Assembly (NCBI RefSeq): GCF_040958095.1
Contig: NC_091160.1
Location: 34,603,410 to 34,667,409, forward strand
DNA length: 64,000 nucleotides
Origin: Procambarus clarkii
Lineage: Eukaryota > Arthropoda > Malacostraca > Decapoda > Cambaridae
Direction: 5' to 3'
Below are positions 21,049 through 31,984 of this stretch, one piece after another (the first letter of the stretch is position 1; each line of letters starts with the position of its first letter). The position numbers were made by a program, and so were the translations under genes. The notes beneath the pieces were generated by a model. The model was given only the letters and a program-made list of their open reading frames with translations. It had not been told where the DNA came from and did not search any database.

Positions 21049-22142
21049 ATACGAACTACAAAGAACTAAATGTGTTAACTTATTACTGTAACTCTACAGT
21101 AATCTGTATAAACAAACGAAAACAGATAAGGAAGAGTCCCGTAGGTCCACCCCACGGAGGAGGAGGAGGGGGGGGGAGGATACATAAACACACACAAAAG
21201 GTTACACATTATACAGTCAATATATAGAGTTGGTACACCATGTGTAGGCGAGGGAGCAGGAAAGGCCTTCGAGCGCGCGCTACAATTACTTCCGCGCGTC
21301 TAGGTCGTACGCCACGCCCGACACTGGTCACGTACACACATCTGTGTGTGCGTGTACTCACACGTACACACCTGCGTGTGCGTGTGCTCACCTCGCCCCG
21401 CCTGTCAGTAACTACGAGACAGGGAGAACACCTATACTCCCCACCTCCTGGTCGCATCTGGCGCGCGCGTCACCCCGTCTCAAATATCATATTTCTAAAG
21501 TTGTGGCTGGAATTGGGCCTCCACACCGACCTTCCCCTCACTTGCAGACCATCTGCACATGTACATAGAACACCCTACACCTTCCTTACACCCTAGTATG
21601 TCTCCAGCTTCCTCCAAAGTGAGCGAGTGAGCGAGCCTCCTTCAGCGTCACCTCAACATCTTATACTTTTATTCCTGTTCTTTCTTCCCTCTTCTGAGGC
21701 CGAGTTCCTTCAACCTTTTCTGTGAGGCCAGAACTGATAGGCCTCATAGCTCAGGCCTGTCAATTCCGGTACTAATCTAGTTGCTAAACTCTAAGACCAC
21801 TCAAGTTTACAAGGTGTGGGGTCCAGGCTGGAGCTACATACTCTAACGATCTCTCATAGGCAGTGTAGACGATTTTTAAAGCATTGTTTAGATTCTTAAA
21901 TGACGTTCTGATACTGACTTTACTTCCCACATGCTGCTGATGTTATCCCGTTAATGTGCGCGCCTGAACACTAACGCGCGCGCACCCCCCTGCCAAGTGG
22001 GTTTAAGAGGTTGCCTAACAGGAAGGCATTTTAGTCAGAATTTGTTCCAATCACTGACACGCCGCTACATCCTGCATACAACACTGTCGTACACCACACG
22101 ACCTCAACCACCCACTTACACTAGTACAACGTGACACTTGGG
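21049..22142. other. Intron 1: nothing identified
   Basis: Includes a G-run near 21170 and imperfect GTGTGCGTGT/ACACAC alternations at 21330-21395. No exon or TE motif recognised. Confidence 0.4.
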
Positions 22143-22316
22143 CACGGGCTATGGTTGATGGGGTTCTGGGAGTTGTTCTACTGCCCAAGCCCGGCCCGAG
22201 GCCAGGCTTGACTTGTGAGAGTTTGGTCCACCAGGCTGTTGCTTGGAGCGGCCCGCAGGCCCACATACCCACCACAGCCCGGTTGGTACGGCACTCCTTG
22301 GAAGGAAACAATCTAG
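22143..22316 (+). mobile_element. M-family element fused to an H1 fragment
   Basis: GCACGGGCTATGG (H1 hairpin, 5' half) runs directly into TTGATGGGGTTCTGGGAG and the rest of M (CCCGGCCCGAGGCCAGGC, TGGTCCACCAGGCTGTTGC), ending CCACCACAGCCCGG. Confidence 0.8.
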
Positions 22317-23051
22317 TTACTCCCATAGGTGGCGCAAGGCTACACCAGACTTGTAATAACTCCAGAAACAAGCTTGGGCCGGTTTAACAAGTAACTCCTA
22401 CCACGAGTGTCAAGTTCAACACCTGTCATTGGTCGTTATGAGCAGTGGAACAAGAGTCAAGAGTCCTGCTTCCTGCCCGAGCAGCGAGGGGTTCCTCGCG
22501 TCCTTCATGGCGCCACAGGACTCTTAACCCCCGCCCCTCCCCGTGTCGGAGAGTTCCTAGAAGTATCCAGGCGCCCCTGACGTCAACACTAATGTTTACG
22601 TCTGCCTGACCCGCTTACAGCAACGACAAACACGCCCACTTTACACATGCCGCCCGCCGCCGCCCACCCTCACTGACTGCCAGTTTCCCGCCCACCCTCG
22701 CTAAGCCCGCCTGCCCTCACCCTATACTCTGACTCTCGCTACACGCGTACACCCTCTTCCCCCCTTCCCTACCGCTACACTGTCACCCGTCACCTCCACC
22801 CACCCACCCCCAACCTTTCCCCTCAACACCCACTGCGCTACGCGCGTATACGTCCCAATCACCGCCACTTTCACTGTCGCACACAAGGCGGGTTTGTGCA
22901 TTACTCTTCAATTATTATTTCTTTTTTGGCAGGGATAATTTTGTGCGGGCCTGAAGCCTCTGGCTGGCCCACTTTAGGGGCCATGAGTTGTTTAAACTTT
23001 GCTCAATGTCAACAAATCTCTTGACTAGTTGTATATGAAAAGGATGCAAAG
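22317..23051. other. Intron 1: GC-rich, pyrimidine-rich, no feature
   Basis: C-rich stretch with CCCACC/CCGCC repeats at 22640-22840. No coding signal. Confidence 0.4.
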
Positions 23052-23297
23052 GGGAGCCGGTCGGCCGAGCGGACAGCACGCTGGAATTATGATCCTGTGG
23101 TCCTGGGTTCGATCCCAGGCGCCGGCGAGAAACAATGGGCAGAGTTTCTTTCACCATATGCCCCCTGTTACCTAGCAGTAAAATAGGTACCTGGGTGTTA
23201 GTCAGCTGTCACGGGCTGCTTCCTGGGGGTGGAGGCCTGGTCGAGGACCGGGCCGCGGGGACACTAAAGCCCCGAAATCATCTCAAGATAACCTCAA
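23052..23297 (+). mobile_element. S1 tRNA-headed SINE, full length
   Basis: Head GCCGGTCGGCCGAGCGGACA ... GTTCGATCCCAGGCGCCGGC, same body and tail as 17466-17703 in opposite orientation. Confidence 0.85.
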
Positions 23298-24123
23298 GAA
23301 TTATTCCAAGTTTCAGCCTAAATAGAAAGGGAGATTAATTTTCGTTGAAAAAAATCACATTTTCAGTAAGTTCCTACAATCACAAGTTTCAAATATAATC
23401 ATTCTATGACACTTTTCTGACACATTAGCATATAATAAAGAATCTGTTGCCGCGGATTTTCCAAAATGTTTAGTTTTACTAATACAAATAGTCAAAAGTT
23501 CCCCTAAAAAAATTATGCAAATATATCGTGTTTATTGATAATTATAAAAATCAATAAATGAACTTGGGAAAAACGCTGGTATGAGATTTTAAGAGAAACT
23601 TTACATATAATATGTAAGTTTCATGTTAATTGAATACAAGTTAAAGAGTAGTGACTACGTTCATATTACTTGAAAAATAAATCATTAAAAATTAAAGTCT
23701 AAGTTGCTGCCATCTCTGCGGCTAAGGTTGACATTAACCAATTTCCTCCAAAATTGGCACCCTTACAGATAGGCCTACGTGCAGTCAGGTGTACAAGTTT
23801 CATACAAATCGTCCGATAAACAAAAAAAAAAATCATTTTTTTTGTAACTAAAGGTTTTTTGGATAAAATTATTAAATATTTTTATTATATGCTATTGTGA
23901 TAGCTGAGAGTCAGACATGATTTCAGTTGACACTTATGTTTGATGTTAATTTTTGACCATTTTTTGGAAAAATTTTGACAATTCAATATATTTTTTTTCT
24001 CCCTATTTATGCTACGATGCTGAGACTTGGCCCAGATGAAACCCTTTTCATATACAACTCGTCAAAAAAGTTTGATTGAAATCGAACGAGTTTTCATTTA
24101 TTGCATATTTTTGGCATATTAGG
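23298..24123. other. Intron 1: AT-rich, no feature
   Basis: T- and A-rich runs. The right end may be 3' flank of the following LINE copy. Confidence 0.4.
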
Positions 24124-24577
24124 AAATGATGCCCTTAAGTGTTGCTTGTTTCTGTTTTACTTGGGAGGAGTATGAGTATTTATGACTCGTATGGTCGCTT
24201 CAGGAAGATTTTGCCATATGTGTTTAACTTCTGCTCTGTTGAATCTAAGTTGAAATCTTAATGGGTTTGTAACTGTGTACTGTGTTAGATAATGTTCCAG
24301 TGTGTCTGGCATTTCTCCACAGTGCTGACATTTCCTCTCATCTTCCGGAACCTGTAAGCCTATTTCCCATGCACATGGGTATCCAAGCCTGATGCGATGT
24401 AAGTGCACTTCTGTTGCTCTACTGCTCCCTTTCATCAAACTAAGTGGTTCGTAGTTGGTGGAATTCTTGTACCAACCCGCAGATCCTGATGTTGTAACTG
24501 CTGTGTTGTGGTCACTGTACATCACCTGCATTGCTCTGTTTCTAATTACTTTCTCAATCTGTGATAGACTCTGGAAC
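24124..24577 (-). pseudogene. 5'-truncated RNase H-type LINE (3' end)
   Basis: On the minus strand it encodes the C-terminal region after RNase H: SLSQIEKVIRNRAMQVMYSD, YPCAWEIGLQVPEDERKCQH, CGEMPDTLEHYLTQ, ending THTPPK and stop. It matches the LINE at 51-52.9 kb from CAGAGTCTATCACAGATT onward, which marks the 5' truncation at about 24575. This copy lacks the 47-bp tandem expansion present in the other, so it shows the ancestral C-terminus. The last zinc-binding position reads Tyr (LTQYTV). Confidence 0.85.
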
Positions 24578-24694
24578 GCATCAGCTGTCACTATTTATAA
24601 TGCTTGCCACAACAGCCTGATAGGTCGGTGGGGGGGGGGGGTGTGGAGGGGCCAGTTACAACAGCCGAGGGAAGTATACCAGCCCCCCCCCCCA

Positions 24695-24772
24695 CAAAAG
24701 TCCACTACGGGATCGCCATAGCCCGTGCTACTTGCAACTTTTAGTTCCGGGTAGCGAATCTTAAACAACAGC
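24695..24772 (-). mobile_element. H1 element, decayed
   Basis: GGGATCGCCATAGCCC hairpin with one arm mutated, then CTACTTGCAAC. Possible target duplication built on AGCCCCC...CACAA on both sides, unclear because of C-runs. Confidence 0.65.
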
Positions 24773-24807
24773 CCCCACAACGTCTCAGCGTTGAGCACCG
24801 CGGTAGA

Positions 24808-25672
24808 TACACAAAAATTATGAGGAGGATTAAGACGGAGGAAGACAGTATGAGACTACAAGATGACCCAGACTGCATGAATGGTCCAACAAATGGCTAC
24901 TAAAGTTCAGCCCCAGTAAATGTAAGGTAATGAAACTAGGCAAGAGAAACAGGAGGCCAGACACAGGATACAGAATGGGAGATGAAGGACTTCATGAAAC
25001 GGACAGAGAGAAAGATCTAGGAGTTGATATCACACCAAACCTGTCTCCTGAAGCCCACATAAAAAGAATAACGTCTGCGGCATATGCGAGGCTGGTTAAC
25101 ATCAGAACAGCGTTCAGGAACCTGTGTAAGGAATCATTCAGAATCTTGTACACCACATATGTAAGACCAATCCTGGAGTATGCGGCCCCAGCATGGAGCC
25201 CGTACCTTGTCAAGCACAAGACGAAGCTGGAAAAAGTTCCGACGTATGCCACTAGACTAGTCCTGGAGCTAAGAGGCATGAGTTACGAGGAAAGGCTGCG
25301 GGAAATGCACCTTACGACACTGGAAGACAAGAGTAAGGGGAGACATGATCACTACCTACAAAATTCTCAGAGGAATTGACACGGTAGATAAAGATAAACT
25401 ATTCAACACTGGTGGGACGCGAACAAGGGGACACAGGTGGAAACCGAGTACCCACATGAGCCACAGGAACGTTAGAAAGAACTTTTTCAGTGTCACAGTA
25501 GTTAAATGGAATGCATTAGGCAGTGATGTGGTGGAGGCTGACTCCATACACAGTTTCAAGTGTAGATATGATAGAGCCCAGTAGGCTCAGGAACCTGTAC
25601 ACCAGTTGATTGACAGCCGAGAGGCGGGACTAAAGAGCCAGAGCTCAACCCCCGCAAGGACAACTAGGTATA
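24808..25672 (+). pseudogene. CR1/Rex1-like LINE, 5'-truncated
   Basis: Starts just after the RT FADD motif (KIMRRIKTEED) and runs through KWLLKFSPSKCKVMKLGK, DLGVDITPNLSPEAHIKRIT, YVRPILEYAAPAWSPYLVKH, MSYEERLREMHLTTLE, FFSVTVV.KWNALGSDVVEA and FKCRYDRAQ, then a 3' UTR with GAGGCGGGACTAAAGAGCCA. Frame breaks occur near 24895 and 25335. This architecture (no RNase H, RGH...FFS...WN at the end) is CR1/L2/Rex1 type. Confidence 0.85.
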
Positions 25673-26404
25673 TTAGGCGAGTACACACAGCATGTACCCC
25701 CAGTTGTCAACGTGACTACCACCACACACACATTCCAACACTCCTTGCCAACCTCGGCACCACCTCTAGCACCGGGGGAGGGATGGGGGACGGTGGGGAG
25801 GGATGGGGGACGGGAGGGAGGGATGGGGGGGGGACGGGATAGAGGACGGGGACGGCGTAGGGGGGCTTGGACCCAATGGCATTACCGCCTACGGAAGGTC
25901 GTAGCACAAGAGGATGGCAGGGGCAGCGGGTGGGATGGGGGGGGTGGTGGGTCGGGGGGAGGAGGATAGGAGGTGCATGGAGGGGGGAGGGGATGGATAG
26001 GAGGTGCAGGGGGGGGAGGGGCTGTGATAGAGGCCAAAGTGTGAGGTAGCAACAATGGATGATCTGAGGTACGCTGATGTCGGAGCCAGAGAACTAGACG
26101 GGTTTGGTCAAGACAGAGCAAGGTACACGAGACGCCCCCCCCCCCCACGAGGTATTGAGGCATCAATATAAGGCACTCGAGGCACAGGCGAGGAACTACT
26201 ACTACACTGTAGAGGAACCCACCAATATATGAATGAGTTTGGCTGGATATAAGTAGGAGCCGCCTGGCATGGGGCACCAATATAGGATCCGCCTCACATG
26301 GGCACCAATATAGGCGCCGCCTCACTCCTATATCACTCGTATCAACAGGTCTTCTGCAATTATCTTCATTCTTTTATCATTTAAGGAGACCAAAAATTAC
26401 TATG
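25673..26404. other. Intron 1: G-rich low complexity and short repeats
   Basis: GGGATGGGGGACGG-type repeats at 25780-26030; three copies of CACCAATATAGG..CCGCCTC at 26250-26330. Confidence 0.6.
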
Positions 26405-26644
26405 TTGAGGTTATCTTGAGGTTATCTTGAGATGATTTCGGGGCTTTAGTGTCCCCGCGGCCCGGTCCTCGACCAGGCCTCCACCCCCCAGGAAGCAGCC
26501 CGTGACAGCTGACTAACACCCAGGTACCTATTTTACTGCTAGGTAACAGGAGCATAGGTGAAAGAAACTCTGCCCATTGTTTCTCGCCGGCGCCCGGGAT
26601 TGAACCCGGGACCACAGGATCACAAGTCCAGTGTGCTGTCCGCT
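26405..26644 (-). mobile_element. S1 tRNA-headed SINE
   Basis: As 17466-17703. The head is cut within GCGGACAGCACAC, so the first bases of the tRNA-like part are missing. Confidence 0.85.
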
Positions 26645-26768
26645 ACTTACTAAGGGACAATATCACAACTACAGCCATAGTTTTAAATGCAGACACGACA
26701 ACTATGCACTTTATTGTAGCAGTAGACACATAGTTGGAATACCTGGTCCGAGGCGATATCCTTAGCCA

Positions 26769-26988
26769 TGGCTTACAGCTATCCTGGATCCTTGAGTTTA
26801 CAGCTATCCTGGATCCTTGAGTTTACAGCCATCCTGGATCCTTGAGTTTACAGCTATCCTGGATCCTTGAGTTTACAGCTATCCTGGATCCTTGAGTTTA
26901 CAGCCATCCTGGATCCTTGAGTTTACAGCTATCCTGGATCCTTGAGTTTACAGCTATCCTGGATCCTTGAGTTTACAGCTATCCTGTA
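26769..26988. repeat. 25-bp minisatellite
   Basis: About nine copies of GTTTACAGCYATCCTGGATC plus CTTGA. Confidence 0.95.
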
Positions 26989-27128
26989 AACTCTTGCTAG
27001 AACAGCACCCAGAGTGGGAGGGGGGGGGGGAGGAGCAAGGAGTAGCAAGTGCTGAATGTTATTTTTTTTTAATTGGTAGTAAAAATGGAGAGATGCAGAT
27101 GAAGGAAAAGTGGAGGTAATGTGAATAG

Positions 27129-27243
27129 TTAGTGTGTGTGTGTGTGTGTACGTGAGTGTGTGTACGTGAGTGTGTGTACGTGAGTGTGTGTACGTGAGTG
27201 TGTGTACGTGAGTGTGTGTACGTGAGTGTGTGTACGTGAGTGT
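27129..27243. repeat. 14-bp GT-rich tandem repeat
   Basis: GTGAGTGTGTGTAC repeated about seven times after a short (GT)n. Confidence 0.95.
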
Positions 27244-28161
27244 CACAGGTGATACACAGGTGTGCCCGCGTGTAAGGTAGCTAAGTTAAGCTCCCTCTAT
27301 TGCCAAGTGACCCGTGTTTATGAGAGGTTCTTCACGTGTATTTCAGCACGCCCACATCCGAAGCAACATACATGCTCGCTTGACTACTATGTACAGGTTT
27401 TCTTGCAGGGTCAAATTTTACGGAGAGAGGGAGGGAGAAGGAGAATGAGGGGGGGGGAGGCCCCAGATATTAAACCCCCCCTCCCACTCTCTCTCAACCA
27501 ACACACCAACCATGCAAGTCACATGTAAACACAAGAAAAGCGCACATATTGAACCCCGCCAGTTGTGTGACCTTCAGAATTAAGGTGGTGGTGGTGGTGG
27601 TGGTGGTGGCGGTGGTGGTCAGAGATAACAGGAACACACCCATTACACCCGCCATCACAGGATACAGCAATCCATGGCGCCCAATCCGAAACTCGATAAG
27701 ATTACAGCACATTTTCCCCCCCCTTGATATCATCGACGATGGGCGCTGCGCAGTTTGTTCAAGAGGCCGTGTATTCTGGTGTGTGGGGGGGGGAGGGGAT
27801 GGAGGGGGTGTGTGTGTGAAGGGGGGAGGGAGGGTGTGTGTGGGGGGGGGGGAGGGAGGGTGTGTGTGGGGGGGAGAGGGGGTGTATGAGAAGGGGGTGT
27901 GTGAAGGGGGTGGACTGGGGGGGGGTGAGGGGGGCCATGAGGGGCGCCAGGGGACCGTGACACTACAGTATATGATGTAGTATGTATATGTGTATGTATA
28001 TGCGCTTCAGTATGTATATATATGCTGCTTAGGAACCATCTCACTCCAGTGTGTTTACCTGTGACGTCACAGGGTCCTGGCTAGGGGGAGGGTGGGGTGC
28101 TGCCTCGCCTGCCTCTGGTCCACAACGCTGCCTCTGCCGACGGCTGTATGCACTCTTGAAG
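27244..28161. other. Intron 1: simple repeats only
   Basis: (GGT)n at 27584-27618, G-rich GTGTGTGGGGGGGAGG block at 27780-27940. No gene. Confidence 0.5.
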
Positions 28162-28245
28162 GGCAGTTTGATGATGTTTAAGATTCGCCACTTAGAACAA
28201 TAAGTTCCAGTAGCACGGGCTATGGTGAGCCCGTAGGCAGTTTGA
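28162..28245 (+). mobile_element. H1 element with 10-bp target duplication
   Basis: GGCAGTTTGA at 28162-28171 and 28236-28245 flanks a 64-bp core-only unit, the cleanest minimal example in the window. Confidence 0.9.
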
Positions 28246-28250
28246 GTGCT

Positions 28251-28515
28251 CTGGGGCCAGATTCACGAAAGCACTTACGCGAGCACTTACGAACGTGTAC
28301 ACCTTTCCGCAATCTTTGACGGCTTTGGTTACATTTATTAAACAGTTTACAAGCCTGAAAACTTGCCAATCAACTGTTGCTATTGTTATAAACAGCCTCC
28401 TGGTGCTTCGGAGCTCATTAACTGTTTAATAATTGTAAACAAAGCCGCTAAAGATTGAGAAAAAACGGACAGGTTCGTAAGTACTTGCGTAACTACTTCG
28501 TGAATCTGGCCCCAG
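28251..28515. mobile_element. 265-bp MITE with long terminal inverted repeats
   Basis: CTGGGGCCAGATTCACGAA at the left is mirrored by TTCGTGAATCTGGCCCCAG at the right. The inverted similarity continues through CACTTACG...GTACACC and CAATCTTTGACGGCTTTG for about 75 bp. No ORF; a non-autonomous DNA transposon. A target duplication is not clear. Confidence 0.85.
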
Positions 28516-28659
28516 GATACGAAGGAATTGTGGTAAGAGACTGAAAAGCCGTCGCCCAGAAGCTGAAGCTCGCCGTGCAAGCACAAGCGACCTGTACAGT
28601 GAGGCAGGAGTTAATATATTTGCCAAACTGGAAACGCAGGCGATGAGTCACAATAACGT
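28516..28659. other. Intron 1: unassigned
   Basis: The last 40 bp (GGCGATGAGTCACAATAACG) is shared with other D-family copies. Confidence 0.4.
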
Positions 28660-28725
28660 GGCTGATGTATGTTGACCAGACCACACACTGGAAGGTGAAG
28701 GGACGACGACGTTTCGAAATTTGCA
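28620..28725 (-). repeat. D-family repeat
   Basis: GTTGACCAGACCACACACTG then GTGAAGGGACGACGACGTTTCG. Other copies: 29193-29285, 40187-40345, 49108-49205. Confidence 0.8.
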
Positions 28726-29192
28726 GAGATACCCGCAAACGTTGGTCCAAGAATAGTAGAATGCACTGAAAGAAGAAGTCGTAAAAGCCACCTCCATCCC
28801 CTAATTAAGTCCAGTTTCCATCAAGAATGTGACCGTCAGATTAAAATTATAACGTCACAGGTACAGGGGCTTAATAAACTAGACCTCAATGACAGTCATC
28901 GGTCGACTGAGACGACTGGCGACTGTCTATAAGAGACAACCCCCACCCCCCTAGTCGTCTCAGAAGCCTCACCAAGGAGCACGACAACTAGGATACTCTT
29001 CTGAAAACCTGGAGAGAGAACTAAGAATCTCTTCACCATATTCAAGAACATGGTTGAACAGGGCGTGGAGGGAGGAGGAGGGGTAAATAAGCCACAGGCA
29101 AGTAATCGTCACACTTCAGTGTACAAATGTATTACAGGGAAAAACAGGATTACACAAGAGTACAGTTGATACATGAACACACTAAGCAAGAC
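28726..29192. other. Intron 1: nothing identified
   Basis: No feature supported. Confidence 0.4.
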
Positions 29193-29285
29193 TATGTTGA
29201 CCAGACCACACACTAGAAGGTGAAGGGACGACGACGACGTTTCGGTCCGTCCTGGACCACTCTCAAGTCGATTGTCTAGCCTCTT
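29193..29285 (-). repeat. D-family repeat
   Basis: GTTGACCAGACCACACACTA, GACGACGACGACGTTTCGG, CCGTCCTGGACCACTCTCAA. Confidence 0.85.
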
Positions 29286-29394
29286 AAGCAAGACTAGCCT
29301 CGTGTCATTGTATTAATACAGCTGGTAAGGCGGACTCAGGAGCTAGAGCTCAAGCCTGCAAGCAAATTCAGCCTAGTGTACACGCATCATAACA

Positions 29395-29582
29395 GAGCCC
29401 GCTCCTGTGCCAGGTAAGCAAGCAACAGCCTGGTGGACCAAACTCTCACAAGTCAAGCCTGGCCTCGGGCCGGGCTTGGGGAGTAGAAGAACTCCCAGAA
29501 CCCCATCAACCAGGTAAGTTACGGGCTCACCATAGCCCGTGCTACTTGGAACCCGTTCCGAGTAGCTGAATCTATAGCAACA
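29395..29582 (-). mobile_element. H1-M-H1 mosaic element
   Basis: On the minus strand an H1 core ends CCCGTAACTTACCTGG and passes straight into M (TTGATGGGGTTCTGGGAG ... CCACCAGGCTGTTGCTTG). It then re-enters the H1 tail CTTACCTGGCACAGGAGCGG. M is thus bracketed by two CTTACCTGG motifs. Confidence 0.85.
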
Positions 29583-29854
29583 TCATCATACAAACACACA
29601 CATCATGATGCTTATAAAGACACCTGCAACTAATCACCTTATCAGCGAACGGTCGTTACCCGGGTCGTTAGGTCTCTAATCTCTGCCTGACTAAACTACC
29701 ATTGATAACAGGCGTTAAGTGGCTCCCACTTAACTACCACACGACTCTGTTAACAATGCCAATTGCCACAAATGCAGCTACGCTAGATAACTACCGCCAG
29801 CGACATCCGGATTGTTAAGCAGTGAATCATCGGCATCTTATAAGACCATGGCAT

Positions 29855-29935
29855 GTGTGTGTGTACTCACCTAGTTGTACTTCCGGGGGGTTGAGCTTTG
29901 GCTCTCTGGTCCCGCCTCTCAATTATAGCACCACA
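29855..29935 (-). mobile_element. 3' tail of a CR1-like LINE
   Basis: ACTCACCTAGTTGTACTTCC ... GGTCCCGCCTCTCAATTAT is the reverse complement of the CR1-like 3' UTR. Confidence 0.8.
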
Positions 29936-30042
29936 GGGACAATAAGTCTAGACGGCAGGGGGATAGAAGCTTCAACTTTGCAGGGGGAATGGTCTGGGGA
30001 ACAAGACGAACATAGGCATAGGGACGAACTCCTTTTGACCAT

Positions 30043-30130
30043 GTCGTAGCTCAGTCGATTAAGGCAGCGTCTGGGGATGCTCTCGGACGCAGGTTCGAAT
30101 CCTCGTCACGGCCCTTGTGGATTTGTTCGA
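30043..30130 (+). mobile_element. S3 tRNA-derived SINE head
   Basis: GTCGTAGCTCAGTCGATTAA (A-box region) ... GACGCAGGTTCGAATCCTCG (B-box GGTTCGAATCC) then CACGGCCCTTGTGGATTTG. About 70 nt look tRNA-like, but the acceptor arm is imperfect and the CCCTTGTGGATTTGTTC body follows. Fragments: 30843-30895 (-), 43290-43328 (+), 63600-63656 (+). Confidence 0.75.
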
Positions 30131-30842
30131 ACATAGACAGGTTGGGAAGAGGGATAGGGGGAGTTACCAGAGTTCAAGAGGAAACAGTATGCCCGCCCGG
30201 CTACACAACTTAATATATTGAAAAAACTTCGAAACCAATTTTTTTTTCTTATAGTAATATATACCATTATTAGCTGATCTCTAGAAAAAAAATTTGCTTA
30301 TTCTTTGACCGTTGTAACTATACTGAAGATTGTCACAGCTTAAAACAGAAAGAAAATGGTTAACTTGTATATTTAATAATTGTATTATGTAATAGTTACC
30401 CCGTTTTCTTTGAGAAAGTGATGGGTTTTGAAAGTCTTTGAAGCTGTGAATCAGAAGTCATGTAGTTTTATACTACAACGGCCCAAAGAATGAATAAGCG
30501 TGAATAAGCAGCCCGTCCGTCAAACAAAGACCCCAAAGTCCATTCCATACACCCGCCAAACCCCTCATATTTATTAATGAAAAAAGCGGTTTACACACGA
30601 CTCAACTAACTGATGACGTCCGAACACTTCCGGAACAAGTGCTTCACTGACGACTTGTGTTCGAACTACTACATTGTAAATGCTTCACTCACGTACTACA
30701 AATAATCGCCAACAGAACCTAAACGCCTAACCAGTACCTAAATGTGCACAGTATACTAATATATATTAATTTATATGAGAAAAGTTTGGTTTTGAATGAA
30801 CAATCTTAAAATTCATAAATATTAAAATGTGATTCTTGTAAA
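30131..30842. other. Intron 1: AT-rich, nothing identified
   Basis: No ORF or repeat recognised. Confidence 0.4.
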
Positions 30843-30895
30843 CAAATCCACAAGGGCCGTGACGAGGATTCGAACCTGCGTCCGGGAGCATCCCA
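30843..30895 (-). mobile_element. S3 SINE fragment
   Basis: CCACAAGGGCCGTGACGAGG then ATTCGAACCTGCGTCCGGGA on the plus strand. Confidence 0.75.
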
Positions 30896-30965
30896 GAATC
30901 TTGTACTGTGATTTGTGGATTGTACACACTGGACTTATGCTTCCCTCGAGGGACTTTAAGATTGA

Positions 30966-31018
30966 TTGAATAAAGATTAAGCCACCCAAGAGGTGGCACG
31001 GGCATGAATAGCCCCGTA
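30966..31018 (+). mobile_element. H2 double-hairpin element
   Basis: AGATTAAGCCACCCAAGAGG then TGGCACGGGCATGAATAGCC. The first stem GCCACC/GGTGGC is perfect. GGGACT on both sides (about 30951 and 31020) may be part of a target duplication. Confidence 0.8.
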
Positions 31019-31036
31019 AGGGGACTAACTAGTATG

Positions 31037-31101
31037 ATGAGGGGTAGAAATACCCTAAGGTACTCTTATCCCTTTGACATGTATTTGATTGTCTCAATAA
31101 A
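31037..31101 (+). repeat. GGGTAGAAATA family repeat
   Basis: Partner of 1257-1328. Confidence 0.65.
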
Positions 31102-31689
31102 TGTGGTTGGTGGTACCCTTTGGTAAGGGGAGAGGGAGAGATGGCTCCGAGGAAGGGTTAAAAAAATGGCCCCGAGAGGGAGGGAAGAGGTGACCGGGTC
31201 CGTGGGTACCCCAAGACGTAAACCCTTGAGACTATCTTAAGGTCCAGAGTGCAGGGTCTTGCAGGTGTGTAGAGTGGCAAGTGTGTAAGTGTGGGGGGAG
31301 CGGACGCAGGCCAGTGGGGGTCCAAGGTCTACGTAATGAACCAACACACCAGAGGACAGTGGTAAGTGTAGGGGAGGGAGTGAGGGGGGAGTAGCGGAAA
31401 TGGGGGGGAGAGGGGGACCGCACGTGGTGGTTTTGGGGGGATGGGGGGGGGGCGAGGGGTTAGCGGGTGCGTAGTGTGTAGTGCGCGCGCGCGCTATGAA
31501 TGAGCGTATGTGTGTTAGTGCGTCTGTCTTCACCTACTCTCTCTCTCGCCTGCTCCATCGTTCGTCACTAAGCTTAGGTTACTCTTACCTCCTCGTCTAG
31601 TCTATCCCAAGCTAGTATACTGGTTCACCTGTCTACCCAGATACTCGGCCATGCTGCAGTCCAAACCGAAGATACATTCAAGGCAAGGG
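31102..31689. other. Intron 1: G-rich, nothing identified
   Basis: Overlapping minus-strand ORFs here are low-complexity Pro-rich translations. Confidence 0.4.
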
Positions 31690-31795
31690 ATCAGGGGGAA
31701 AGCGCCAAGCCATTACGACTATGTATCACTTGGAAGGGGTCAGGATAATGATTTGGGATGGGACGGAGGGAAAGGAATGGAAGCGAGGCCCGAGT
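31690..31795 (+). repeat. T-family fragment
   Basis: GGGGAAAGCGCCAAGCCATTACGACTA..., GGTCAGGATAATGATTTGGG, as at 61353-61440. The tRNA-like half is missing. Confidence 0.75.
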
Positions 31796-31892
31796 GGTAG
31801 GGATGGACCTCCAATACACCACTTATAGATCATTAGACTCGAGAACATGTGCGTGTTAGATATTATACAGCCAGACAATACCATTTCATCTT

Positions 31893-31948
31893 ACGGGCTA
31901 TTCATGCCCGTGCCACCTTTTGAGTGGCTTCATCTTTATCAATCGATT
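31893..31948 (-). mobile_element. H2 double-hairpin element
   Basis: TTACGGGCTATTCATGCCCG then TGCCACCTTTTGAGTGGCTT in reverse orientation. Confidence 0.8.
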
Positions 31949-31984
31949 TCATCTCATTGTGTGACAGTTTGTGACGAGCACTAA

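Noticed and set aside
30043-30112. A second tRNA gene
   Set aside because: Imperfect acceptor stem and continuous with the S3 body that recurs elsewhere.
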